Counted from the stretch's first letter, positions 1 to 6,752 are shown. The stretch is DNA of 7,628 nucleotides from JAGTRP01 sp050259815 (GCA_050259815.1 JBLNBI010000474.1:1-7628), one strand, 5' to 3'. The notes: a model not told the origin generated them from the sequence alone. Program-made: numbers and translations.

Positions 1-744
1 GGAGGAGTCTTCCCCCTAACCAACAAGAATGCCGGCCTGACCATCGGCTACGGCCGGGGCAGCAGCTTCGCGGCGGCCATGAGCCTGCTCTCCCAGTTCG
101 GCCGCACCAAGGTCATCTCCAGCCCAAAGATTACCGCTCTCAATAACCAGAGCGCCGTCCTGCGCGTGGTGGACAACCTGGTTTATTTCACGGTCAGCGC
201 CCAGACCAACATCAACCAGACGGTGACCACCACCACCTACACTTCCACCGCCAACACCGTGGCCGTCGGCTTCGTGATGAACCTGATCCCGCAGATCGAC
301 GACGGCAACCAGGTGACGCTGACGGTCCGCCCGACCATTTCCCGCCTGCGCGGCTACGCCCAGGACCCCAACCCGGCCCTCCTGTCGGTGCCGAACCTGG
401 TTCCCATCGTCCAGACCCGGGAAATGGAGTCGGTCATGAAGATCCCTTCCGGCAATGTCGTGATGATGGGCGGCCTGATGGAGGATTCCGAAACCCGTGA
501 AAGCGAAGGGCTCCCCGGACTGGGCGACGTCCCCGGTGCAGGGCGGCTCTTTTCGACCCGCAACAATCAGGCAGGCAAGACGGAACTGGTCGTCTTCCTT
601 CGCCCGGTGGTCATTAATGACCCCAGCTTGGAAGGGGACTACGCCTTTGCCAAGGAAATGCTGCCCAGCAAGGACTTTTTCAACCAGCCCACCGGACGCC
701 AGTTGGCCGATCCGCCCTCCACCGCACCGGGAGCCTTGCCATGA
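1..744 (+). CDS. mshL: Secretin C-terminal part, MSHA pilus MshL/PilQ type (5' truncated)
   Basis: This is the outer-membrane pore through which the pilus leaves the cell. The reading frame is open from base 1, so the N-terminal domains and signal peptide lie outside the window; 247 residues are visible. Secretin hallmarks seen, in window residue numbers: a VISSPK strand at 38-43 with a Gly-Arg turn before it, the VPIVQTREMES segment ending near 144, a Pro-Ser-Gly turn followed by a Met/Gly-rich GNVVMMGGLM strand, then GLPGLGDVPGAGRLF at 170-184 and the closing ELVVFLRPVVI strand at 195-205. These match the C-terminal secretin domain (GspD/PilQ/MshL). A tail of about 40 residues with KEMLPSKDFF follows and could serve as a pilotin-binding or S-domain-like end; that is inference. 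The stop overlaps the next start by 4 bases. The name MshL rather than PilQ rests mainly on the MshN, MshE and MshG neighbours. Confidence 0.9.
   Translation, partial: GGVFPLTNKNAGLTIGYGRGSSFAAAMSLLSQFGRTKVISSPKITALNNQSAVLRVVDNLVYFTVSAQTNINQTVTTTTYTSTANTVAVGFVMNLIPQIDDGNQVTLTVRPTISRLRGYAQDPNPALLSVPNLVPIVQTREMESVMKIPSGNVVMMGGLMEDSETRESEGLPGLGDVPGAGRLFSTRNNQAGKTELVVFLRPVVINDPSLEGDYAFAKEMLPSKDFFNQPTGRQLADPPSTAPGALP
729..744 (+). promoter_or_regulatory. RBS and ATGA coupling site for the MshN-like gene
   Basis: GGGAG at 729-733 lies 7 bases before the ATG at 741. The ATG and the secretin's TGA share the four bases ATGA (741-744). This supports the chosen start and implies translational coupling of secretin and TPR protein. 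Seen in the sequence; the coupling is inferred. Confidence 0.6.
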
Positions 745-2297
745 GCCTTTTGTTGGAGGCCCTGAAGCGCGCCGAGCGCCAGCGGCAGGATCCACCGCCC
801 CCTCCCCCCCGTCCGCCCGAAGACGAAGCTCCACCAACTCCGCCCGCGCCTAAGGACACGGCAATTCTCCCACCCGCCGAAGCGGCCGTGCCCCAGGTCC
901 CCTTACCGGTGTCGGAAGCCATCCCGGCGGAACCGGCGGTGGAACCCTTGGCAAACCAGGAGATCGCCCCCCCCTGCACAGTAGAAGCCCCCTCTGCGGA
1001 GCCCGCCGCGTCCCCATCTGTGGAACTGTCCCTGGAGGACATTCCCCCACCAGCAGCTTCGGCCTCCGAGGCCATCCAGCCCTCGCAGGAACTGCTTCCC
1101 GACCCCGAGAGCCCTGCACCGTCCCTCGGCCAGACTACGGAGATAGCAACACCGGAACCGCTCCTCGCGGAGCCCGTTGCCCCCCCGTCTCCCCCGCCCC
1201 CGGCCGGGCGGGTGGATCCGACTTCCCGTGGGGAGGAGACTCAACCCGTGCGGCCTGCTCCGTCCCCATTCGCCAGTGCGGATCAGCGCGAGCGAGTCCG
1301 CACCCTGCTGGGCGCCTCCCACCCCCCCGCCAAGTTGTCTACTGAACGCAAGCGGCAACTGGTGCTTGGCGGCACGGCTCTGGTTGTCGCCTTAGGCACG
1401 GCCGGTGCGCTCCTCTGGATAGACCAGCAGACAGCCACGGTGCCCATCGTTCAACCGCCAGTTGCCCAGGAACCGTCCCCTGAAGCCACCGTACGGCCAT
1501 CGCCCGAGGAGGCTGCACCGGCAACGCCCGCCGCCAGCCCAAGCGCAGAGCCGCTACGGCAAGAGGACACCCCGGCCAAGGCAGCCAAAGCTGGGAGCAG
1601 TGACTTGCTTCCGGCCCCTGTTCCATCCGGTAGCCGGCCCAGGACGGCAACGGAGCTTTCTGCAGCCCCATCGCCGCGCCCGGCTCCGTCGCCGGTTTCC
1701 ATCCGCCGCAACGATGTGATGATTGTCGTCCATCCAGCCACCGAGGCTGGGTACGCCGCCCTGGCCAGTGGCAATCTGGGTACCGCCCGGCAGCAGTACC
1801 AGGAAGCGCTCAAGAGCGACCAGCGCAACCGCGACGCCATACTGGGGCTGGCGGTGACCGCACTGCGGGAGGGCCACGCCGAAGAAGCCGCCCGGCGTTA
1901 CCAGCAACTTCTGGAACTCGACCCCCGGGATGCCGATGCCAATGCCGGCCTGGCCCTCCTACGGGGCGTTGCCGACCCGGTGACCTATGAAAGCCGGCTG
2001 CGGATCCTGATCGAGGAACGGGGTGACAATGCTGCCCTCCACCACGCCCTCGGCTCCCTGCTGGCCCGCCAGAACCGCTGGGGAGAGGCCCAGGAGGCGT
2101 TCTTCCGCGCCGTCACCCTGGCGCCCCGGGCAGCCGACTACCTGTTCAATCTGGCCGTCGCCCTGGACCATCTGGGACAATACGCCCAGGCCCGCTCCTA
2201 TTACCGCAAGGCCCTGGAGCAAACGTCCGGAGCCGGTACCTTCAACCGGGAGTCCGCCCAAGCCCGGCTCGCCACCATCGAGGCCCGGACGCCATGA
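741..2297 (+). CDS. mshN: MshN-like bitopic TPR protein of the MSHA pilus
   Basis: Likely an inner-membrane protein with periplasmic TPRs that helps secretin or pilus assembly; its biochemical role is poorly known even in the family. The 518 residues divide as follows: a short amphipathic N-terminal helix MSLLLEALKRAERQRQ (1-16), like those opening MshN and GspB/ExeB proteins; a Pro/Ala/Glu-rich, probably disordered cytoplasmic stretch (about 17-180); a basic patch TERKRQ (201-206); one membrane helix (about 207-227); a second Pro/Ala-rich linker (about 237-320); then helical repeats with TPR consensus spacing, clearest at about 334-396 (G-AR--Y-EAL, A-RRYQQLLELDP) and 430-497 (LG-LLARQ-RWGEAQEAF-RAV-LAP, LAVALDHLGQYAQARSYYRKALE). 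The N-in topology with the TPRs in the periplasm follows from the basic patch before the helix. It sits between secretin and MshE, with 4-base overlaps at both ends. The name rests on architecture and context; overall sequence is too low in complexity for a firm assignment. Confidence 0.8.
   Translation: MSLLLEALKRAERQRQDPPPPPPRPPEDEAPPTPPAPKDTAILPPAEAAVPQVPLPVSEAIPAEPAVEPLANQEIAPPCTVEAPSAEPAASPSVELSLEDIPPPAASASEAIQPSQELLPDPESPAPSLGQTTEIATPEPLLAEPVAPPSPPPPAGRVDPTSRGEETQPVRPAPSPFASADQRERVRTLLGASHPPAKLSTERKRQLVLGGTALVVALGTAGALLWIDQQTATVPIVQPPVAQEPSPEATVRPSPEEAAPATPAASPSAEPLRQEDTPAKAAKAGSSDLLPAPVPSGSRPRTATELSAAPSPRPAPSPVSIRRNDVMIVVHPATEAGYAALASGNLGTARQQYQEALKSDQRNRDAILGLAVTALREGHAEEAARRYQQLLELDPRDADANAGLALLRGVADPVTYESRLRILIEERGDNAALHHALGSLLARQNRWGEAQEAFFRAVTLAPRAADYLFNLAVALDHLGQYAQARSYYRKALEQTSGAGTFNRESAQARLATIEARTP
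797..1328 (+). repeat. Cluster of poly-C tracts in the Pro-rich region of the MshN-like gene
   Basis: Runs of seven or more C occur at 804-810 (7), 967-974 (8), 1180-1186 (7) and 1322-1328 (7), with shorter C5 runs at 1191-1195 and 1197-1201. All encode part of the Pro-rich cytoplasmic segment, before the membrane helix. A length change in any tract would shift the frame and remove the membrane helix and TPRs. They may simply reflect Pro codons in a high-GC genome. Confidence 0.6.
2280..2297 (+). promoter_or_regulatory. ATGA coupling site with weak RBS before mshE
   Basis: The start of mshE and stop of the MshN-like gene share ATGA at 2294-2297. The only Shine-Dalgarno-like sequence is GAGG at 2280-2283, 10 bases before the ATG, which is a rather long spacing. 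Start at 2294 is preferred because the MshEN motif begins at residue 9 and no earlier in-frame start fits. Confidence 0.5.
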
Positions 2298-3988
2298 ATG
2301 CCCAGGCGCGCAAAAAGCCCCTCGGTGAGCTTCTGGTCAGCCAGGGGGTCATCACCAGCGACCAGTTGACCATTGCCCTGTCGGAGCAGAAGCGCACCAG
2401 CATCCCCCTGGGCAAACTATTGGTCCAACTGGGCTTTGTCACCGAGGAGACCATTACCGACGCCCTGTCGGAAAACCTCGGCCGGGAGACCGTCAGCCTG
2501 GCCAACATGCTGCCGGACAGCGTTGCCCTGAAGCTCATCCCGAAGGATATGGCGAAGCGCTACAAGCTTCTGCCCCTGGGCTTCGACCAGGAAGGGAAGA
2601 CCCTGGTGGTGGGGATGGCCGCCCCCAACAATATCGTCGCCATCGACCAGTTGCGCGCCCTCCTCAAGGGCCAGTACGCCCTCGCCCCGCGCCTGGTCGG
2701 CGAAGGCGAGGTGCAGCGGGCCATCGACCAATTTTACGGCTACGAATTCTCCATCGACGGCATCCTGCGGGAAATCGAGACCGGGGAAATCGACTACACC
2801 AGCCTGCAATCGGGCGATGCCGAATACAGCCAGCCGGTGGTACGCCTGATCGACGCCATCCTGGCCGACGCCGTGCAGAAGGGCGTTTCCGACATCCATA
2901 TCGAGCCCGAGGAACGCTTCCTGCGCATCCGTTACCGGATCGACGGCGTGCTCCGCCAAATCCGCAGCCTGCACATCAGCTACTGGCCGGCCATGCTGGT
3001 GCGCCTCAAGGTGCTGTCCAACATGAACATCGCCGAATCCCGCGCCCCCCAGGACGGCCGTATTTCCATGATGATTTCCGGCCGCCCGGTCGATTTTCGG
3101 GCGGCAGTGCAGCCGGTCACCTGGGGCGAGAATTTCGTCGCCCGCATCCTGGACCGCCAGCGCTCCATCGTTCCCCTCGACGGCCTGGGCCTGGCCAGCG
3201 AAAACCTGGATCTCCTGCGGCTGATGCTGGCCCGGCCCGAGGGCATCCTGCTGGTCACCGGCCCCACGGGCAGTGGCAAGACGACCACCCTCTATTCCAT
3301 CCTCAACCACCTGAATTCCGAAGGGGTCCACATCATGACCCTGGAGGACCCGGTGGAATACCCCTTGCCCTTGGTACGCCAGGCCTCGGTCAACGACTCG
3401 GCGAAAATGGACTTCGCCAACGGTATCCGCTCCATGATGCGCCAGGACCCGGACATCATCCTGGTGGGCGAGATCCGCGACCCGGACACAGCCGAGATGG
3501 CCTTCCGGGCGGCCATGACCGGCCACCAGGTGTTCTCCACCCTGCACACCAACAGCGCCATCGGCAGCATTCCCCGCCTTCTCGACATCGGCGTGCTGCC
3601 GGACATCATGGCCGGCAACATCATCGGGGTTGTAGCGCAGCGCCTGGTGCGCCGGCTCTGCCCCCACTGCAAGCAGACCTACCAGGCCGACGAGATCGAA
3701 GCCAAGCTCCTCGGCACCACGGGCTGCCCGGTGCTCTACCGGGCGGTTGGCTGCGACCGTTGCGACCACCACGGCTACAAGGGGCGCATGACCATCATGG
3801 AGCTCCTGAAAATGGATGCGGACCTGGACGACCTGATTGCCCGCCGGGCCACCGCCCAGGAACTGCGCAAAATGGCGCTCCTCAAGGGGTTCAAGACCTT
3901 GGCCGACGACGGCAGCCGGCGCGTCCTGGATGGCTCCACCTCCCTGGAGGAAATTTCCCGGGTGGTGGACCTCACCTCAAGGCTGTAG
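2294..3988 (+). CDS. mshE: MshE, MSHA pilus assembly ATPase (GspE/PilB family)
   Basis: Cytoplasmic hexameric ATPase that powers pilus extension by turning the platform protein (MshG). All expected parts are present in 564 residues, a normal family length. Residues 9-32 and 38-61 form two 24-residue MshEN-type repeats (PLGELLVxxG...LSEQ, PLGKLLVxxG...LSEN) separated by exactly five residues; this domain binds c-di-GMP in studied MshE proteins. Next come SDIHIEP at 199-205 and RIDGVL at 215-220 in the N2 domain, Walker A GPTGSGKT at 323-330 (Lys329), the Asp box MTLEDPVEY at 348-356, the Walker B region DPDIILVGEIRD at 385-396 (Glu393), and the His box with His411 and His418. A zinc-binding tetracysteine of the assembly-ATPase type follows: Cys456/Cys459 and Cys487/Cys490. 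The tetracysteine and MshEN domain argue for an assembly rather than PilT-like retraction motor. Both MshEN repeats begin with Pro where the published consensus has Arg. Six bases separate it from mshG. Confidence 0.95.
   Translation: MNAQARKKPLGELLVSQGVITSDQLTIALSEQKRTSIPLGKLLVQLGFVTEETITDALSENLGRETVSLANMLPDSVALKLIPKDMAKRYKLLPLGFDQEGKTLVVGMAAPNNIVAIDQLRALLKGQYALAPRLVGEGEVQRAIDQFYGYEFSIDGILREIETGEIDYTSLQSGDAEYSQPVVRLIDAILADAVQKGVSDIHIEPEERFLRIRYRIDGVLRQIRSLHISYWPAMLVRLKVLSNMNIAESRAPQDGRISMMISGRPVDFRAAVQPVTWGENFVARILDRQRSIVPLDGLGLASENLDLLRLMLARPEGILLVTGPTGSGKTTTLYSILNHLNSEGVHIMTLEDPVEYPLPLVRQASVNDSAKMDFANGIRSMMRQDPDIILVGEIRDPDTAEMAFRAAMTGHQVFSTLHTNSAIGSIPRLLDIGVLPDIMAGNIIGVVAQRLVRRLCPHCKQTYQADEIEAKLLGTTGCPVLYRAVGCDRCDHHGYKGRMTIMELLKMDADLDDLIARRATAQELRKMALLKGFKTLADDGSRRVLDGSTSLEEISRVVDLTSRL
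2318..2476 (+). other. Tandem MshEN (c-di-GMP-binding type) motif within MshE
   Basis: Two repeats of 24 residues with a 5-residue spacer cover MshE residues 9-61. The Leu-Gly pair, the hydrophobic LLV, the central Gly and the spaced Leu/Ile positions are kept in both. Position 1 (Arg in the consensus) is Pro in both, and the final Gln is kept in repeat 1 but is Asn in repeat 2. Consensus is from established work on Vibrio cholerae MshE; binding by this protein is inference. Confidence 0.75.
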
Positions 3989-3994
3989 CCGGCG

Positions 3995-5200
3995 ATGCCG
4001 CTCTACTGGTACAAGGCCGTGGATGCCGAAGGCCGGACCCTGTCGGGGGACATGGACTGCCCCAACGACACCGACCTGGAAACCCGCCTGGCCAAGCTCG
4101 GACTGGAACTGGTCCGGGCCAAGGAAGTGAAGCCCCGCGTCCAGCTGTTCGGCAGGAAGAAGATCAGCCGCCAGGAGATGATCACCTTCTGCTTCCAGAT
4201 GGAACAGTTGGCTGCCGCCGGCGTCCCGATCCTGGAAGGGCTGGTGGACCTGCGCGACTCCCTGGAGGAAGGCGCCCTGCGAGCCATGGTGGCCGACCTG
4301 GTGGAATCGATCCAGGGGGGCAAGCAGTTGTCGGAAGCCGCGGCCCGGCACCCCCAGGCCTTCTCGCCGGTAATGACCAGTCTGATTCAGGCAGGCGAGG
4401 TCAGCGGCGAACTGCAGAAAGTGTTTGGGAAGCTCACCCAGTCCCTCAAGTGGGAAGACGAGCTCATTTCCCAAACGAAGAAGCTGCTGGCCTATCCCGC
4501 CTTCGCCGGCACGGTGGTGCTGTCGGTCGCCCTGTTTCTCCTGCTCTATCTGGTCCCCCAACTGGCCACCTTCATCAAGAGCATGAGCAAGGAGCTCCCT
4601 CTGCCCACCCTCATCATGCTCAAGCTGTCCGATTTCCTCCGCAATTACTGGTACACCATCCCCATCGGCCTGGCAGGCCTGGCCATTTCCTTCATCTCCT
4701 ACGCCCGGAGCAGTCCCCAGGCCCGCTACCGGATCGACCACTGGAAACTCAATGCCTGGATGGTCGGCCCCATCCTAAAGAAAATCGCCCTCGCCCGTTT
4801 CACCGGCTTCTTTTCCATGATGTTCGCCGCCGGGGTGACCGTGCTGGAAGCCCTGCGGGTGGGGGAAAAGGTGGCCGGCAACCTGGTCATCGAAGGGGCG
4901 ATCCGCAAGACCCGGGACGCCATCCTGGACGGCAGGACCATCAGCGACGGCTTCCAGGGCACCGGCATGTTCCCGCCCCTGGTGCTGCGCATGGTCCGGA
5001 TCGGTGAGAGCACCGGCGACCTGGACAAGGCCCTGGACAACGTCAATTACTTCTACGACCGGGAGGTCCGGGAGGACATCGCCAAGGTGGAGGCTATCAT
5101 CGAGCCAACCATGACGGTCATCCTCGGCGTCATCCTGGGCAGCATCATGTTCGCGGTCCTCGGCCCCATCTACGACGTGGTCAGCAAGATCAAATTCTGA
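3995..5200 (+). CDS. mshG: MshG, inner-membrane pilus platform protein (GspF/PilC family)
   Basis: Polytopic platform protein that couples MshE ATP hydrolysis to pilin insertion. It has 401 residues, the usual family length. The N-terminus MPLYWYKAVDAEGRTLSGDM is typical of GspF/PilC proteins. Two T2SSF domains are visible: the first at about 60-185 (QMEQLAAAGVPILEGLVDL, then IQAGEVSGELQKVF near 131-144), the second at about 265-390 (FFSMMFAAGVTVLEALRVGEKV near 272-293, then MVRIGESTGDLDKALDNV near 333-350). Membrane helices are predicted by eye at about 170-190, 219-237 and 373-391, matching the family's three-helix topology. The start at 3995 is chosen because it gives the family N-terminus; the RBS is weak (AAGG at 3979-3982, inside the end of mshE), suggesting coupling to mshE translation. 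No key element appears to be missing. Confidence 0.95.
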   Translation: MPLYWYKAVDAEGRTLSGDMDCPNDTDLETRLAKLGLELVRAKEVKPRVQLFGRKKISRQEMITFCFQMEQLAAAGVPILEGLVDLRDSLEEGALRAMVADLVESIQGGKQLSEAAARHPQAFSPVMTSLIQAGEVSGELQKVFGKLTQSLKWEDELISQTKKLLAYPAFAGTVVLSVALFLLLYLVPQLATFIKSMSKELPLPTLIMLKLSDFLRNYWYTIPIGLAGLAISFISYARSSPQARYRIDHWKLNAWMVGPILKKIALARFTGFFSMMFAAGVTVLEALRVGEKVAGNLVIEGAIRKTRDAILDGRTISDGFQGTGMFPPLVLRMVRIGESTGDLDKALDNVNYFYDREVREDIAKVEAIIEPTMTVILGVILGSIMFAVLGPIYDVVSKIKF

Positions 5201-5210
5201 GGTATCCATG
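5198..5210 (+). promoter_or_regulatory. RBS for the PilM/PilN-like gene overlapping the mshG stop
   Basis: TGAGG at 5198-5202 joins the mshG stop TGA to a Shine-Dalgarno core, 5 bases before the ATG at 5208. It is among the better RBSs in the window and decides the start. With only 7 bases between the genes, there is no room for an independent promoter or terminator here. Confidence 0.6.
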
Positions 5211-6752
5211 GCTGCCCGTCTCTTCGGTTACCTGACCGACCACCACTTGGCCCTCTACGAAGCGGACAAGGACAACTGGCGGCTGGTGCAAGAGTTCGCA
5301 GAACAGGACGCCGCATCCCTGGCCGAGCGCCTCAACCGCAACCGCCCCCTGCACCTGCTGGCCGACGTGGTGGAAATGGAATTCCGCTTCGAGAGGCTTG
5401 CCTTCCTGCGGGGCAGCGACCGCCAGGCGCTCCACCAGCGCAAGCTGCTGCAATCCTTCCGCAACACCCCTTTCCGGCACGCCCATTCCCTCGGCCGGGA
5501 ACCCGGCCGCCGGGGAGAGGAAAAACTCCTGCTCTCCGCCATCACCAACCCGGACCTGATCGGCCCCTGGCTCGAACCCTTGCAGAAGCGTCATCTCCCG
5601 ATGTCCGGCATCGCCTGCGCCCCCCTGCTCCAAAACGCCCTGGCCCGTCGCCTGCGCGTCGAGAGCCCTCATCTGATGCTCCTCACGGTCCAGCGCCGGG
5701 GTGGCATCCGCATATCCTATTTCCACGACGGCGAACTGAACTTCTCCCGCCTGGCCATCCATCCGGGCCCAATCGACGCCCTAGCCGGAACGGCCCATGA
5801 AGAAATCGTTCGCACCCACCAATACCTGATGAGCCTGCGGCTGACCGACCGCAACAGCCCCATCGACGTAGCCTGCCTGTTGCCGGAGGAATGCATCGAA
5901 GCTTGGCGGGCCGCCCAGCCCTCCTCCGGCACCCTCTCGCTGCATCACGTCAGTCTGGCCGACATGGCGAGGTTGGTGGGGATTCGGCAGGAGAGCGCCA
6001 GCCGTAGCGCCGACGATTTCCTGATCGCCCTGCTGATCCAGTCCGGCTTCCCCAACCATTTCGCTCCCGCCGGGGACAGGCACGACCATCACATCTATCA
6101 ACTGCGCCGAGGCCTCGTCGCCGCCAGCGGCGTAACGGCCCTGGCCGCCACTGCAGCCTCGGCTGCACTGCTCTATGGAGCCCTCGGCCACTACCGGCAT
6201 GCAGACGAAACCCGGGCTTCCACCCTGGCCCTGGACTCCCGGATCGAACTGGTGCGTGCCAAACATCCAAAGACCAGCGCCCCGGTCGAGGAAGTCAAGG
6301 AAGCCATCCGGCTAACGGACAGCCTCCTGGCGGAAAGCGCCCCCTCCCGCCGCCTGTTGGCCGACATCAGCCGCGGCTTCGAGGCTGTGCCCCAAGCCGA
6401 ACTGGCCTCCTTGGGCTGGACCAGCAGCGAGAATCCGAAGCGGGTCACCGACGACACTTTCTCCGCAACCGCAGAACAGTCCCAGGCCGGTGGCGGCGCC
6501 GCCACCGATCCTGCCCCGACGGAGAGACGCTGGGTCGCCGTGGTCAATGGCGACATCCTCGGCGCCCCGAACTACCGCAAGGCCAACGCCCTGGCCGACG
6601 ACCTGGCAAACGCCATCCGCCATCAGGAGAATGAAGTCGAGATACTCCGATATCCCTTCAACATCAATCCGGACGAGGAGTTGAAGGCCGACCTGGACAA
6701 GGAAATCCCCGACCGCCTGCCCTTCAAACTGAGGGTGATATGGAAAAGATGA
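5208..6752 (+). CDS. GspL-like bitopic pilus protein (PilM-like domain joined to PilN-like part; MshI position)
   Basis: Probably an inner-membrane alignment protein linking the cytoplasmic motor to the periplasmic PilO-like partner. It has 514 residues. The first about 290 look like a PilM/MshI/GspL-type degenerate actin fold: MEFRFERLAFLRGSDRQALHQRKLLQSF (57-84), then a TPFRHAHSLGRE segment, PWLEPLQKRHLPMSGIACAPLLQNAL (120-145), LLTVQRRGGIRISYFHDGELNFSRLAI (158-184) and the NHFAPAGDRHDHHIYQLRRGL approach to the membrane (283-303). One membrane helix lies at about 303-325. The periplasmic part starts with a helical segment (about 330-395), passes a Gly/Ala-rich linker (about 405-440), and ends in a compact domain (440-514) closing with RLPFKLRVIWKR. 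The 158-184 hairpin keeps the FHDGELNFSR end but shows no Asp-containing nucleotide motif, so ATP binding is doubtful. It lies between mshG and a PilO-like gene, which fits mshI's functional place. Family assignment is by pattern and context, not by strong sequence identity. Confidence 0.65.
   Translation: MAARLFGYLTDHHLALYEADKDNWRLVQEFAEQDAASLAERLNRNRPLHLLADVVEMEFRFERLAFLRGSDRQALHQRKLLQSFRNTPFRHAHSLGREPGRRGEEKLLLSAITNPDLIGPWLEPLQKRHLPMSGIACAPLLQNALARRLRVESPHLMLLTVQRRGGIRISYFHDGELNFSRLAIHPGPIDALAGTAHEEIVRTHQYLMSLRLTDRNSPIDVACLLPEECIEAWRAAQPSSGTLSLHHVSLADMARLVGIRQESASRSADDFLIALLIQSGFPNHFAPAGDRHDHHIYQLRRGLVAASGVTALAATAASAALLYGALGHYRHADETRASTLALDSRIELVRAKHPKTSAPVEEVKEAIRLTDSLLAESAPSRRLLADISRGFEAVPQAELASLGWTSSENPKRVTDDTFSATAEQSQAGGGAATDPAPTERRWVAVVNGDILGAPNYRKANALADDLANAIRHQENEVEILRYPFNINPDEELKADLDKEIPDRLPFKLRVIWKR
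6488..6507. repeat. Perfect 20-bp palindrome inside the PilM/PilN-like gene
   Basis: The two 10-base halves (6488-6497 and 6498-6507) are exact reverse complements, all G/C except one T:A pair per arm. It encodes the Gly/Ala-rich linker near residues 427-433. In RNA it could form a stem of about 8 pairs with a 4-base loop. No T run follows, so it does not look like an intrinsic terminator. It may be a chance result of Gly and Ala codons in a GC-rich gene. Confidence 0.5.
6731..6752 (+). promoter_or_regulatory. RBS and overlapping start region of the PilO-like gene
   Basis: GAGGG at 6731-6735 lies 4 bases before ATG 6740. A second in-frame ATG at 6749 forms ATGA with the upstream stop (6749-6752), the same arrangement used at three other junctions here. 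The RBS favours 6740, though the spacing is short; from 6749 it is 13 bases away, which is long. The two starts differ by three residues. Confidence 0.55.

Noticed and set aside
1..744. Assignment of the secretin to type II secretion (GspD) or PilQ
   Set aside because: The secretin domain alone cannot separate these, but the neighbouring MshN-like TPR protein, MshEN-bearing ATPase and MshG favour the MSHA class, and no GspC/GspG-type genes are present.
16..837. A 273-residue minus-strand frame opposite the secretin
   Set aside because: The secretin signature on the plus strand explains this DNA; the antisense product is Gly/His/Asp-rich without domain features.
2417..3772. A 451-residue open frame on the minus strand opposite mshE
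   Set aside because: It lies wholly antisense to a gene with every expected ATPase motif, has no recognisable domain, and is Gly/Ala/Val/His-rich as expected from the reverse complement of GC-biased codons.
3977..4741. A 254-residue minus-strand frame opposite mshG
   Set aside because: Antisense to a well-supported gene, with no motif, signal peptide or family resemblance.
3760..5007. A 415-residue plus-strand frame overlapping the end of mshE and most of mshG
   Set aside because: Its product is Pro/Gly/Arg-rich low-complexity sequence, the usual shadow of a high-GC gene; mshG in the other frame carries a complete conserved family pattern.
6152..6167. A 7-base inverted repeat with a 2-base centre in the membrane-helix region of the GspL-like gene
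   Set aside because: Short, made from Ala codons (GCA/GCC/GCT) in a helix, with no T run and no regulatory context; likely chance.
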